From Chaetoderma sp. LZ-2023a (lineage: Eukaryota; Mollusca; Caudofoveata; Chaetodermatida; Chaetodermatidae), in NCBI GenBank assembly GCA_034401795.1, contig CM067369.1:91936579-92000578 (forward strand): a stretch of 64,000 nucleotides of DNA, in the 5' to 3' direction. A program made the position numbers and the translations under genes. This document shows, in pieces, positions 27,901 to 42,900 of the stretch. The first letter of the stretch is position 1. The number at the start of each line of letters is the position of its first letter. The notes below the pieces were generated by a model. It saw nothing but the letters and a program-made list of their open reading frames with translations, was not told the origin of the DNA and ran no database searches.

Positions 27901-30900
27901 CAGTACCAAACTTATAGGCTATAAAGAAATATGTTTGGTCAATCTGATTTGATTCTTCTAGGGTTTTATTAGATTTTCAGCAAATCTTTTTGAAAATCAC
28001 TCGCTTCTGAACCATCAAATTTTAAATGGAGGCACGCTTGGGTGGTAGGCTTCTGAACGTATATTCACAAATCCTTTTGGTTAATTTAATCAGTACTCAT
28101 CTTAACCATTTAATGGTCATAATGTCCATTTACAGACCAAGGGAATAAAATTTTTGCATATTTACCACTGGAATGGCTGGCTTAATAACCGAGTCAGTCA
28201 TTCAAGTGAAAAATTTTCAAAAATTGTATTCTCTTGGCCTGTAAATGGACATTCAATAAATTATTACATTTTTTTTGTGACCAAATCTGACCATTAAAGA
28301 GTTAAATTTTGCTAGATTTTTTCGTAAATTTTCGAACAGACTATCTTTGCTGGTTTACCTGATTTGAATGAAACTGGAAGACCCATTGGGTGGAAGCCTC
28401 CAAAGCTTGTATACAGAAATCTCTCCGCTCAGATTTGTCACCTGACATCTTAGACATTCATAAATTTCAGCTAAATTCTTTTAATAATCGACCACTTTTA
28501 TCTAATTTTGCTTGGTCTACACTAGGTGCTTCCAATCTTGACAGATTTGAAGAATCTCATCTTTCCTTAAATACAAGTATTCCAAGTTGGCTTACACAGA
28601 CCCTTTGACCTCTTTTTTAATACCCTGGAGAAACAGTGCATTGAATGAAGTATACTGTACATTTCTGCTTGCATAATGTATTCATCCCACCCAACACACA
28701 CACACACACCTTGCATGTGCATGCATGAACAAACACATGAGCGATGCACACACCAGGGCCTGATCCAGACTGATTTTGAATCCGTTCGTTATAAAGGGTT
28801 TGGGTGCCATCAGTTTGGGCGTCCAAATTATGAAAAACTTAATAAAAAACTCCTATGGGAACTGTATGGCATCTTCTGATATATTTTTTTCACAAATTTG
28901 TGTGAAATATCACCTCCCGAGACTCCTCTTTTGCACCATCTATAAAGCTAAGGGTGACTAATATATTATCAAGCTTTTGCTATTATGGGAGGTAACTCTG
29001 CATGGTATTATACTATTTTGATGTATGTTGGAGTTGTTTCCCTTAATGTAAGATTTCCAGATAATGATGTATAAGCTGTATCGTGTCCTTTGTTCATGGT
29101 GTCTTGTCCTCAGTCAAAGGCCTTGACATATGAATCTAGTTTATCGATCAATCATGCCATCATAATCGTTAATGTCACATGTAGGCTAATGTCATAATCA
29201 ATTACATCATGAATGACGTAATTAAGTCTGTCATAAACGCTTAATAGTCCGTCAAATTGTACGGATTGTATGTCTACTATTTAATAAACATGCTGTTGAA
29301 TATTTTGAAACTAGGCAGGAACAGCACCCAGTCAAATTAGTTTCAAAATAATCAGCAGCTTACCTGTACAGTTTTCTGGAATTGAGATTCAGGGAGTGCA
29401 GGGATCCATCCATCCCAAAACGGTCAATGCTTGGGCGGAGTTTAACGAGAGATGGGCAGGGGCATAGCAAAAGCTGGATTCATCCATTGATAATGAAATC
29501 AGATATTGCAGGACAGATCAGATCCCACCATTTCAGTACACACAGTTAAGTAATAATATTAATATGGCCTCTGTTAGCGTTACAGGACCATTGGTTCAAA
29601 TTTGCTTATGTTCAACGTGCAACTAATAAACAGTAAAACTGAATACCTGATATTGACTTACCTGTAAAGTAGATTTTATTAGCTCACCTGTCCCGAAGGG
29701 CCAAGTGAGTTTATGCCATGCCGACCGTCCGTCCGTCGTTGTCCGTCAACTTTTGCTTTAAAACACTACTCCTCATTAACCACTTGGCCGATTTCAAACC
29801 AAATTTCGCTGGAAGGATCCTATAGGAGTAGGCTCCAGAACATCCGTTCGGAATTTTGATTCCTCAATTTTTTTGGTCAAAATCTTAGATTTTATTAAAA
29901 ATATACTGGAAATTGTCAAAAAGCTTCTTCTCCTTATCATTTTGACCGATTTCAACCAAATTTGGCTGAAATGACCCAATGGTCATAGGCTCCAGAACTT
30001 CTATTCAGAATTTTGATTCCTCAATCTTAGATTTTATTAAAAATTTACTGGAAATTGCCAAATGCTTCTTATCATTTTGACAGATTTTGACCAAATTTGG
30101 CTGAAAGGACCCAATTGTCATAGGCTCCGAACTTCTATTCAGAATTTTGTTTCATCTATTTTTTGGGTGAAAATGTTAGATCTTATGAAAAATGCACCAG
30201 AAATTGTCAAAATGCTTTTTCTACTTCGAATAATACTTACCAGATGTACTATTATGATAATGTCTATTATCTAGTCTAGCTCAAAATAAACAATTAAAAC
30301 TCAGCACTCTCCTGGTCCTGCCCATACTGTGTCTGGGAATTACCATAACCCCAGGTACCGAGTCAATTCCCAATCACAGTCAGATTCATCTATTTTGCTG
30401 ACTTCAAGTCGCATGTTTTTTTAGCTCTAAAATTGTGCAATTTTTAGCGGAATTAAGCGTGTTTAACATTATCCATCGCTGGCTTCATGGAAGGAAAGGG
30501 AAAGTCATCACAGGGGCAGGTTGTATCAATCTGGAATTTATACATTCGTGCCGTAATGACTGATTAAAATTTCCTTAAATTGGCACATTATTTTATTATG
30601 GTAGCCATTGTTGGAGTCGCTCCGGTACTCGTTAACTGTTTAATCTTATCCGGGTACTCGGTTAATTTCTCTTGCGACTCTACTGGACTGCACTAGCTGA
30701 GAGTTGGGCAATCGATCAATTTTTTGGGTGAAAATCTTAGATTTTATGAAAAATTTACCAGAAATTGTCAAAACGCTGCTTCTTAGTTGCGTGACATATT
30801 TCAAACAAATTTGGCTATAGTGACCCTATCAAGGTAGACTAGAATTTCAATTCAGAGTTTTGATTGGTAAATTTTTTGTGTGGCCATCTTGAATTTTCCG

Positions 30901-33900
30901 AACATTATCCATCATATCTATTTAAATACAAATGGTTCAAATGCTAATGGTCCAGGTGAGCGCCACAGGCCCTTGGGCCTCTTGTTAAACAAATCTTAGC
31001 ATTATTATCTCACATGGCCAGGTAAATAATCTATCATTATTATCTCACATGGCCAGGCAAATAATCTTCAACATATTCAACAGTTTTCTGGTCATCATAA
31101 ATTTAAAAAACGGGACTCAATGAGTGAGTGTGAACCCTATATCATTCAAGCTGTCCTGAACCGTGTCTGCAGTGGTCTTGGGAATTGTCCATTTGTAGAC
31201 AAGAGAAGATATTTCCGAGCCGAGCCAGTCATTCCCGTGATAAATTTTCTAAAATAATCATGTCTTGGTCTGCAAATGGATATTTTCTATGAGAATCTTC
31301 TAGAACAAATTTGAGTGTTAAAGGGTTAGCCTTTCACCTGAAATTCATCGATAATGGTTATTCAATCGTGAGTAATCTTTAGACATAATTATAAACCATG
31401 ACAAATTGATAGAAGGATATGAGAATATGTCATCTTAGTTCATTAATCAATATGCTAGGAATATTAACTGCAGAATAATTGGCTGATACCGGAGTTTCTG
31501 AATAATTCCAGAATACTTTGGCAGATAATAATTATATTGATCTTGACTAATCGAGGAATAGTGATATCGTAGCTTATTCTTCCTTGCGATGGGATTTCTT
31601 GTCTCGTTTAACCCGTTAACACTTAAGCTGAACACAAACGCCGTATGCAGTAATCTTGAGAAATGCCCATTTGCAGAACAAGAAATAATTTTTTTAATTT
31701 GCTATATCTGCGGCAATCATTCCAGTGGTAACATTTTCAAAATTAATCGTCTGCAAATGGACATTTTCTATGAGAAAATTGAAATTTTCCGGAATAAATT
31801 TTAGAATTAAATGGTTAAAATTGGCTGCTGGCTATTCTGCCCAAGCTATTTATTGACATGATTGAGTTATTTAAATCTTCAGATCATTCTAATGTGCAAG
31901 GATGAGATGCTTGTTATCGGTCCTAGTTAACCCTTAGACATGAGTTATGTAATATTACCACTGCTAATGATCAAATATAGTCAATAAAAAAAAAAAAATT
32001 GCTATTTGTATTCTCATTTGCAAGCCAAAAGAATGCTATTTTTTAAATTTACTACTGGGCTTGGTTATTGAGCCAGGCTGATTCAGTTAAAAAATTTTCA
32101 CAAATAGTCTTCTCTTGGCCTGCATATGGACATTCCTCAAAATTATTTCAAAGGCCGGTTTTGGCCGCTTTGACAAATAAATGGTAAGTAGCATTTTCTG
32201 TCTGCTCAGCCACATTTGGCAAAGCGTTTAAAAAAATATTTGCTGTATGGCTTCCACTTGGAAGGAGGATTATATTGATTTGGAGTTAAAAGATCAAACT
32301 TATTGTAAGATCATCAAACTCTTTAACCCTTTAATGGTCAAATTTGGTCAAGAAAATTTAAATATCTGTCTATTGAATGTCCATTTACTGGCCAAGGGAA
32401 TACAATTTTTGAAAATTTATCACCGAAATGACTGGCTCGCTTATCGAGCCAGTCATTCCGGTGGTAGATTTTCAAAAATTGTGTTATTTTGGCCTGTAAA
32501 TGGACATTTCATAAGAGAGGCCGGATTTGGCCGGCATGACCATTAAAGGGTTAAAATGGGTCTTTTTCATAAGATTTCTGCAAATACTGTGTGGTGAGTC
32601 ACTTAACCATTTAACACTAATGTAAAAATTTCAAATTTCAAATTAATTTAACAAATTTGGTGGAAGACGTTGCTGTTGTAGACAGCAACATCATCCACCA
32701 AAATTGTTGAGAAAGGTACACCAATTTCTTTGCTATTGCCACAGTAAAAGATAAAACATTGACATCAACGGGATAAGGGTTAATGACTATTATCCCGACA
32801 AAGCCGGTCTCAGCAGTGGTCTTGGGGAATGTACAGTGAAAGTTTGTCACTTGAATGCCTAGCTAAATAACCGACGCAGTCATTACATTTGTAAATTTTC
32901 AAAAATAGGCTTTTCTTGGCCTGTAAATGGACATTCGATAAACATTAATTCTGAATTTCTTAATCAATTTTTACCAAAAAATGGTTAATTCTTAACTGAT
33001 GATGCAGGTTTTAGCAATTAAATTAAGTGCAGAGACAATAAATTAAAGACTGATGTTCATTTTGGAAATGAAGTTGCTGAAAGTGGTTGGTGTATAATAG
33101 ACAGACAGCAACAGTTTACTTACTACAAGACTGCTTACAAAATGAACACCAGTTAATATCTGAAAGTCAGTGGATTTGATGAATTTGAAATTTTCGTGAT
33201 ATAGAGGTTAATACTTTACAGATAGTGAAGACAAAAAGATTTTAATAAGTACTAATAGAAGTTAATAGAAGTTAACCATTTCAGCGACAAATGCCTGAAA
33301 AAGTAAATTCTTTACGATATAAAACTTATATTCTGTTAAATATTTTGAACTTAATTTAACTGGAAGTCATTGCTGCCTAAGGCAGCAATGGCTTCCAGTC
33401 AAATGAAGGTCAAAATATTCAACAGTTTTCCTGTATGGTTGCCTTGAAAATGAGATACGGGGAATTCATCGGTGAAAAGGTTAATATATAACTTAAGCTG
33501 ACTTATGAAGCATGATGGACACTGCTGACACGACTATCATTCCAGGCATTACTCAATAAGTGAGAGCCCATTGCTAATACACGAGCTAATGTAATCAGTA
33601 ATGATATATGGTGATGTTTGTAATACCCAGCTGATCAGGCCTTTACCCTCACATGCAGAGCTGGATTAAGGTAAGGATTATCAGGGCTGCAGCCACAGGG
33701 CTCTGAAAAAATAATGGAGTCTTGAATAAAAAAGAACTCAATTTAAACATTTGAACCTTTTATCCCACTTTTGCAGCCATGATATATGTAAGCTGTTGGA
33801 TATTTTGAAATCAATTTGACTGGGAGCTGGTGCTGCCTTAGGCTACCATAATGCCCAGTCTCAGTCCTTTATTATATGACATCATCCACTAGATGTCACA

Positions 33901-36900
33901 TAATCGAAAGGCCAAGTGAGCTTATGCCACGGTGACGGTCCGCTGTCCATCCATCATCCATCCGTCATGGTGTCAACTTTTCCTTTAAACAACTTCTCAA
34001 GAACCACTGGGCCGATTTGAATTATATTTGGCAGGAAGCATCCTTTATGGCATAGAGATGCAAGGTTGTTCAAACAAAGCTGATCGGCCAATTTGGCTGG
34101 CGACCATCTTGGTGTTTGGCTGATTTTTACAAAAAATCTTTAAATCTTGTAAACCGAAAGGGGGATTGCTAAAAAAACTTGTGAAATATCATATAGAGCA
34201 AGAGTTGAACCAAGTTTGTTCAAGGGATCTTGATTGGCCAAATTGTTTGGTGGGCATCTTCGGTGACCTAGTTTTTGTGAAAACAACCTCTTCCAGAACC
34301 GCTGAATGGATCCGTACAAAATATGGGAGATATGAGGGACCAAGGGCCATTAAAGTTTGTCCATGGCACGTTGAATCGTCAAAAAAACATGGCCACCATG
34401 AATCAATCAAAATTTAGCGTGTATGGCGGCCATCTTGAATTTCTTAGAAAATCATATAAAAGACTACTTATTAACAATTGATAAATTTCTCCAGTGATAT
34501 CTCATTTTGTTCATTTGTGAGTGACCAATAATTCCAGGTGAGTGATACAGGCCCCTTTAATACTATATATACATGTATAAATACATGCTGACTTTACCTT
34601 TTAGCCTTCAAATTTGTTCAAGAAAATTCCAATTTTCTCATAGAAAATGTCCATTTGCAAACCAAGAGAAACCTATTTTGAGAATTTACCACTGGAATGA
34701 CTGGCTCGGTTATCGAGCCAGTCATTTCAGTGGTAAATGCTCAAAAATGGGTTTCTCTTGGTCTGCAAATGGACATTTCTCAAGACCACTGCAGAAACCA
34801 TTTTTGGTTGATATGAGTGTTAACAGTTTAAGAGTTGAGGCGATGGCTCAGACGGTAATGTGCTGAGCTGCGAAACCAACTATCTCGGGTGCACGTCTCA
34901 TGTCGGTCATCTGGTGATCATTGGAAACTCTGGCAATCTCCTTCCTCCTCGCTGCTGCTCTCTATGGACCCAGGAGGACAAATGGGTACCAGTACAAAAA
35001 CGGGGGTAATGGCCCGAGATAGGCTGACATCCTGTACATGGGGAGTAGAAATACTTTGCTTAGCGTCACTGGAAATCGGGGATAAGAACTGGCCCATATG
35101 CTCTCTGATGGAGTGCATACAACTTGTCCATATGGCGATACTACTTAGCTAATACTACTACTCGGTCCGTCATCTGCACATCAACTTTTGCTTTAAAACA
35201 CTACTTCTCATTAACCCCTTGGCCGATTTCAACCAAATTTGGCTGGAAGTATCCTATGGTCATAGGCTCCAGAACTCCATTTGGAATTTTGATTCATCAA
35301 TTTTTTGGGTGAAAATCTTAGATTTTATGAAAAATATATCGGAAATTGTCAAATTGCTTCTTCTTACTATTCTGACTGATTTCAACCAAATTTGGTTGAA
35401 AGTATCCTATCGCCATAGGCTCTAGAACATCCATTCAGAATTTTGATTCATCAATTTTATGGGTGAAAATCTTAGATTTTATGAAAAATGTACCGGAAAT
35501 TGTCAAATTGCTTCTTCTCCTTACTACTTTGAGCAATTTCAACCAAACTTGGCTAAAATGATTCTATGATCATAGGCGCCAGAATTTTCATTCATAACTT
35601 TGATTGGTAGATTTTTTCTATGAAATTTGTTTTCCCATCTTGTTTAATGTAACGAATCATGTATATTTAAATGCAAATGCTTCAAATGCTAATGGTCAGG
35701 TGAGTGTCGCTGGCCTTTGGGCCTCTTGTTTGATTTAATCACGAATTTTGCTTTCTTTTTAAAATATGGATTCTCCCAAATGGCACAGTCCATATTTTTA
35801 TGAATTTATCTACGAAATTCTTATAATACAGCGCAGAATTTTGCAGAATCTACACTTTCCATTGCAGTCTAATTTCCTCTTCCCATCACATCATTTTCCA
35901 ATCTGAGCAAGAGTTCATGTAGGGGGCGCATATCACCGGATAAATCATGGTGTAATACTTCTTAGTTTAATCACATTCTTGTCATTTTGCTTACAGAGAT
36001 CAGTGACAATTCCTTAAGTCACCAAACACCCCACTCTCTAAGGGCCGTATTCTGAAAGCAATAGACACTATTAATCTTTCTTTTCCTTCGTGAGATTACT
36101 GTTACCACAGCTAGTATGTGAATAGATGAGATCATTTGTCTTTAGAAGCCTCGATTAATCCTCAGTGATTGTTAATCGCATGTATTTTAGTGTCAACTGG
36201 AGATGAATTATCCATGAGATTATGCTTTTTTGTCCGTTGAAGGCTTATAAATCCATTTCTTTATTGAATTCCAAGGACTTGAACTCTAAAGGAAAGATGC
36301 TCAGAATACTTTGAAATCATTTTAACTGTGACAACTTTTGCTATCAGTGTTTTCAAATTTATCATGATTTTACTTATCCCATCTCTATAAAGTGCTTCAA
36401 TGGACATTTAGTTCATCAAGGACTTATCCGACACATGGGGAAAGCTCTACATCCATTAACCCATCAATTTCTTCAAGAAAATTTCAATTTTCTCATAGAA
36501 AATGTCCATTTGCAAGTGAAGACTATTTTTGAAAATTTACCACTGGAATGCCTGGCTCGGTTATCGAGCTAATCATTTCAGTGGTAATTTTTCAAAAATA
36601 GTCTTCTTCGTTTCTCAAGACCACTGCAGAAGCCACTTTTGGCTGATATGAGTGTTAAAGGCCTGGGTTAACCTTTGAAATTAGAATGTATCGTCAATTC
36701 CTAGATAATTATTCAGGAAAGCTGTTGGATCGTCTGAAATTAAGTTAACTTCTTGGAGTTGTTGGTGCCTATGGCAGCAACGCTCACTCTCCTAGTCAAA
36801 TTAGTTTTCAAGTATTCAACAGAATATTCCTCACAAAAAGAACTTCGCTTCTGTCCTATAAGATTTGACGGGTTAATGTCGTCATTTTGACAACTCAATA

Positions 36901-39900
36901 TGAGTCGATAGCAGAGGATGGTTCGATGGTTCGCCATATAATGATCGGAATGGCAGACAGGTGTGTGGCCTGCGGTGTGCAGATAAAATTAATGTTAAGT
37001 ATTTCAATGGACATTTAATTCATCAAGGATTTACGTATCCGATCTTAATAACACTACAGATTTGATCTATACAATCATTGTATCTACCCTGATTTCCTGC
37101 TGACCATGATATCACGGTTGACCATGGTTTGACAAGGGTCGACCATGATTTTTTGACTCAACTGACCGTGGTCCCACTGACCACATAAACATGGTCAGGT
37201 GACCATGTTATCATGGTCGTACATGGTCATTGCAGTGTTATCCCTATTGACAATGAAATCATGGTCAATTCATGGTAGGATCTGACAACTTTTTAGAAAT
37301 TTTCAGTCCCATCCTTGATCATGATATATCATGAAAAATTTCAGTGTTATCCCTATTCACATGATTGACAATCAGATCATGTCACTTCATGGTCAGATCT
37401 GACACGATGTGTTAACAATTTTTCAAGTCCCTCCTTGCCCACGATATATGATGGTCGACCATGGTTACTGGAGAATTTCAATGTTATTCCTATTGACATT
37501 GATATCATGGTCAGATATGTCACCAATATGTTAAAGAATTATCAATGTCCTTCATTGACCATGATATATGATGGTCGACCATGGTTACTGGAGAATTTCA
37601 ATGTTATTCCTAGTGACAGTGATATCGTGGTCAGTTATGTTACTCAATATCTAAAAAAATATTACTGAAGAACAATTCTTGAACTTAACGTCTAAGAATA
37701 TCCCTAAACCCCTCTTGATTATTTTCTGGAACAACTGAAGAACCAGTTCCTAAACTTTAAATTTCTTAAAATGCCTTTTTTAAAACTGTTTTTGAACATT
37801 TTCAGGAACAATTATTTGACCATGGTTGACCATGTTTTAACCATGGTCATGTAATTTAATAAGAGAGGCAACTCTTTCACTGAAAACAAGTGTCTGTTTA
37901 CATTTAAAGTATTAATTATTCTATTGCACATAAACTATCTAATCATCATTAATTATGACATTTGAATAGTAAGTGCCATATACATAGAAACATACCGGTA
38001 ATAATACACATTGAATTCTTATATACACTTTATTTCAAACAATGCCACTTGTAGTTAACCATTCCAAAATTTTCATAGTCTTATATATCTAGAAAGTTTG
38101 ATCAATATTTTATGTCTTCATTACTATTACCATAGCTCATGACAATGCTTACAATGTTGTAATCGCTTCTCGGTCTTTTGCCTAAGACCAAAGTAGTACA
38201 ATTTTGTAGGTTGCACAGTCTAGCACTCAGTAGACTTTTTAGAAAAGTGGAGCTGGATTGTTAACCAATGTTCAAATATGCATGATAAATGGCACCAACC
38301 TTCAGACCATGGTCTGACCATACAGGTTAAATCGCAGCACAGTCAGACCATGGTCTGACCATGTTCTGTTCGACCATGGTCAAACCATGGTATGACCATG
38401 GTCTGTTTGACCATGGTCTGTCACTGTGGTGGCATATAACCTGCATGGTCAATGATGGTCTTTCATGGTCAAAGGACCCTAGACTGGTATGCTTCAGAAC
38501 ATACATGTATGTACAGAATTTTGATTGGTCAATTTTCTCGGCGGCCATCTTAAATTTTCCGAAAAATGGCTGAAAATCGTTTAAAACGCTACTCTTCTTT
38601 AATTGTTTTGACAATTTCAAACAGATTTGGTGTCAAGAATACTAGGCTAATACGTTTCCGAACTTATATACAGAATTTTGATTGGTCAATTTTTTCGACG
38701 ACCATCTTGGATTTTCTGAAAATTTCTATAAATCAGTTAAAAGCCTACTCATTAATCACTGCCCCTATTTAAATCAACCTCAGTGGGAAGGACCCTAGAG
38801 TAGTATGCTTCAGAACTTGTATACAGAAATTTGATTGGATAATTTTTCCGGCGGCCATCTTGAATTTTCCGAAAATTAACGGGGAATTGTTTAAAACGCT
38901 CTCCTCATTAACTTTGTCCAATTTCAGCCAGACTTCACTGGAAGGAATCACTAGGGTGGGATGTTTCAGAACTTGTATACAGAATTTTAATTGGTCAATT
39001 TTTCTGGCAGCCATCTTGGATTTTCTAAAATCAGTTAAAAGCCTACTCTTCATTAATGACTGGGGCTATTTCAATCAAACTCAGTGGGAAGGACCCTAGA
39101 ATAGTATTCTTCAGAATTTGTACCGGTATACAGAATATTGATTGGACAAGTTTTTGGTGGCCATCTTGAATTTTACGAAAATTGCCGGGAAATTGTTTAA
39201 AATGTTACTCCTCATTAACTTCATGGCCAATTTCAGCCATACTTGGCTGGAAGGACCCTAATGGTGGTATACAGAATTTTGATTGGTCAATTTTTCCAGT
39301 GGCCGTCTTGGATTTTCCACCTTCTAGAAAATCTATTCCGAATTTTGATACGTCAATCTTTTGGTGGCCAATCTTTGATTTTCTGAAAGTTAGCCGGAAC
39401 CATTTAAAGATGGGACTCTTTAATCACTAGTCCGATTTCAACAAAACTTGGGTCGAACGATTCTATGACGGTAGGCTTCAAAGTGTCAAAGGAGAATCTG
39501 GATTGACCTATTTTTTGGGTGGCCATCTTGGATTTTCCCGAAAATTATCCATGTCTGTTTAAATACAAATGGGTCAAATGTTAATGGTTCAGGTGAGCGT
39601 CTCAGGCCCTTGGGCCTTTTGCTACCAGTGGCAGTTTATTTAATATTGTATGGAATTACCAATAAACATCATTTGTTATTTCCCTTTCCCTTCCTTTAAT
39701 CCGACTGAACAATCACCAGTGAACTAGTTCAAATGGATTCATACAGGCATCGAAATTAAATAAGCCAACCCGCAGAGCACCCAGTCAAATTAGTTTCTAA
39801 ATATTCAACAGCTTACCTGTAGTTTACAATAAAATGATCCTGTATGGTCCGTAACAACCACCAGTGTCCACTGTCCAGGTAATCAATCAATTACCAGCAC

Positions 39901-42900
39901 TGATCACCTATGTGTAGTGTTGCAGTTTTGCAATTAACATGCAGACTAAATTTCACCATAACCATATAATGGTCAAGAAGACCAAAACCACACTCTTGCA
40001 CAGAGGTATAGGCAAATGTCCATTTGCAGGCCCACAGATATCTATCTTAGAAAAATCACAGTGGATAAGCCACCAACAACTTTCAGTCATCATAGATCCA
40101 AAGTTAAATGCGATGGAAAATGTAGTCTGCAGAAAGTCAGCAGCCAGACAGTTAAGACCCCGCCCCAACCATCGTAACTTATCATTCTCTGGTAAAACTG
40201 TGTAGGGTTTGGACATTTTGTTTTGAAACTTACGATGTATGTTTGGTAAAGTGGGACTCTAGCACCGGGCGAGTGCATGTGGGCGGAGCTTCTCTCGCTA
40301 GTCCGAGTGATTGACCGATGGACAGACCAATCGATAGACAGATCGACTGCCACAGCTCTTGTTGACCTGTCTGTTCACTAACTGACTGACGGATGAACTG
40401 ATTGACTGACAGGTGGACTGATGGATGAATGGCCTGGTGGACTAGCTTACTGAGCTCACCCCACCCCTCACTCACTCACTCACTCACTCACTCACCGGTT
40501 ACTCACTCACTCACTCACTCACTCACTGGTTGACTAATTTGAACTTTTTTAACACGACAACAAGTCAATCTTTAATATATCATATTTCTGTCTTCTTCAC
40601 AAAAATTAAATGGTATAGCAGCAGTATTAAATTACAGTACTCTTGTGGGAATCCCCCACCAACTCTGTCTGTTTTCTATCTAAAACTCTGATATTTTATA
40701 CAATTTTCCAGAATGATCAAGACAATAATTAAACATACATTATGCAAGTAACAGTTAACATTTCACAACAGTTTTCCCAAACTTTAATATAATATGTCGG
40801 TGTAGAGAAATACAATTACAGCCAAGTTAAACTAGATCAAGTAGAAGAAATTAAGTGGATTAAGAGTGTTTAAAGCATTCTCCCCTTAAACTGTCATGTG
40901 CACATTGGAAGTAAACATTTGTCAAATTAAGAAAATTATTTAGCCCATAGCCATATCTTGTTTTAACAATGTGCCAATGCTCCAGACTAAAATGTCCTAA
41001 TAAACGCTTTGTAGATCTTCATGTCATAAGGGATTGTCACTTTGTTCTGAAGACTTGTTCAAATCCTGTTAACACCTATTGGTCAAATCACACTGGAACT
41101 TAACCACATGCTGTGTTCGTGCAGTCATGCGTGACTTGATGTTCTCTTGGTAGATTTTAGTCCTGAAGGCAATTAATGTATTATTACATTCTCCTTCAGG
41201 CTTTTAGAGCTGTCCTTATTTGGACCACTTACATTGTTGCTTATTTTGACATGTGTAGCTGTAAACTGTTGCTATATGACACCGCAACAACTTTTAGCAA
41301 CAAAAACATATACAGTCATATTCACTCTGCCATATATGCAACATGCACATCTTTTTTTAACAGATTTTTTACTGATTCACCAGCAGGAACTCAAGGAGAT
41401 CATTTATTCATCGTTCATATGACATCATAATCAATGTATGTGATGTGTAGGATGGCGTCATAATCAATGATGTCATGAATGACTTAGATAAGTGCATCAA
41501 GCATTGCTGTATGAATTGTATGTCCTTACTATTTAATAAACATGCTGTTGAATATTTTGAAACAAATTTGACTGGGGCTTTTGGTGCCATAGGCACCAAC
41601 AGCACCCAGTCCAATTAGTTTCAAAATATTCAACACCTTACCTGTATAGGTTTCTGGAAATTGGTAGTCAGTGAGTTTGGGGATCAAGCGATCCCAGAAC
41701 GGGCGAAACGTGGGTGGAGATTAACTAGGGATTGTCGGGGCATAGCTAAAACTGGAAAGGTCCAGTGTCCCAATATTGGAAGAGGTCTTACATACAGCGA
41801 CACATTCCAGTCAAAGTAATTAAAAAATATTCAACGTAACACATCTATGTTTTGAATCATATAAATTGTGAACTTTTATAGAATTATGATATATCAAAAT
41901 ATTGAACAAGCTCGCTCGAATCTCAGTAGCTGGTGTTCCAGATTTTTTTTGATTTTCAATATTTTGCGGATTGAAAGGGAATTTTTTTATCACACTAAAG
42001 CTGTGGAATCGTAGTGTATGCTCACACTAATTCCTGCGTTAAAATTTGAGCCAAATCTGACCAGTAGATTTTAAGAGATCCAGAATTTGATTCGCTCCAC
42101 ATCCATGTTCTTTTCTAGTCTGGCACTCTTGTTGCATCAGGTAAGTTACTTCATTGTGTTGGAATTTGATTAAAATCGGATCAGTGGTTTTTGAGATGCA
42201 GGCCGGAATATTTCATTGTGTTGAAATTTGATAAAAATCGGACTGACTGATTGAGCGACTGACTGACTGACTAACTGGCTGGCTGGCTGGCTGACTGACT
42301 GGCTGACTGGCTGGCTGGCTGACTGGCTGGCTGAGCGACTGACTGACTGACTAACTAACTAACTGGTTGGCTGGCTGGCTGACAGACAGACAGACAGACA
42401 GACAGACAGGCAGGCAGGCAGGCAGGCTGACTGGCTGGCTGACTGACTGACTGACTGACTAAGTAACTGACTGACTAACCGGCTGGCCGGCCGACCGACT
42501 GAGCAACTGACTGGCTGGCTGGCTGGCTGACTGACTGACTGAGCGACTAACAGACTGACTGACTAAGCGACTGGCTAACTGGCTGACTGACTGACTGGCT
42601 TGCTGAGTGACTGACTGACTGCCTGACTAACTAACTGACGGGCTGGCTGGCTGACTGACTGACTGAGTAGCCAGCCGGCCGACCGAATGACCGACCGACC
42701 GACTGACTGACTGAGCGACTAACAGACTGACTGACTGAGCGACTAACAGACTGGCTAACTGGCTGGCTGACTGACTGGCTGGCTGACTAACTGATGGGCT
42801 GGCTGGCTGACTGACTGACTGAGTAGCCAGCCAGCCGACCGGCTGACTGACTGACTGGCAGGCTGACTGACTCGGCTGACTGACTGACTCGGCTGACTGA

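Noticed and set aside
28390-28608. 72-codon + frame
   Set aside because: No domain, no splice context fitting the TBC gene, and not seen in vertebrate TBC1D2/2B.
34833-34905. Functional tRNA gene
   Set aside because: The A box is fair but the B box and stems are degenerate, and a long non-tRNA body follows; it is better explained as a SINE head.
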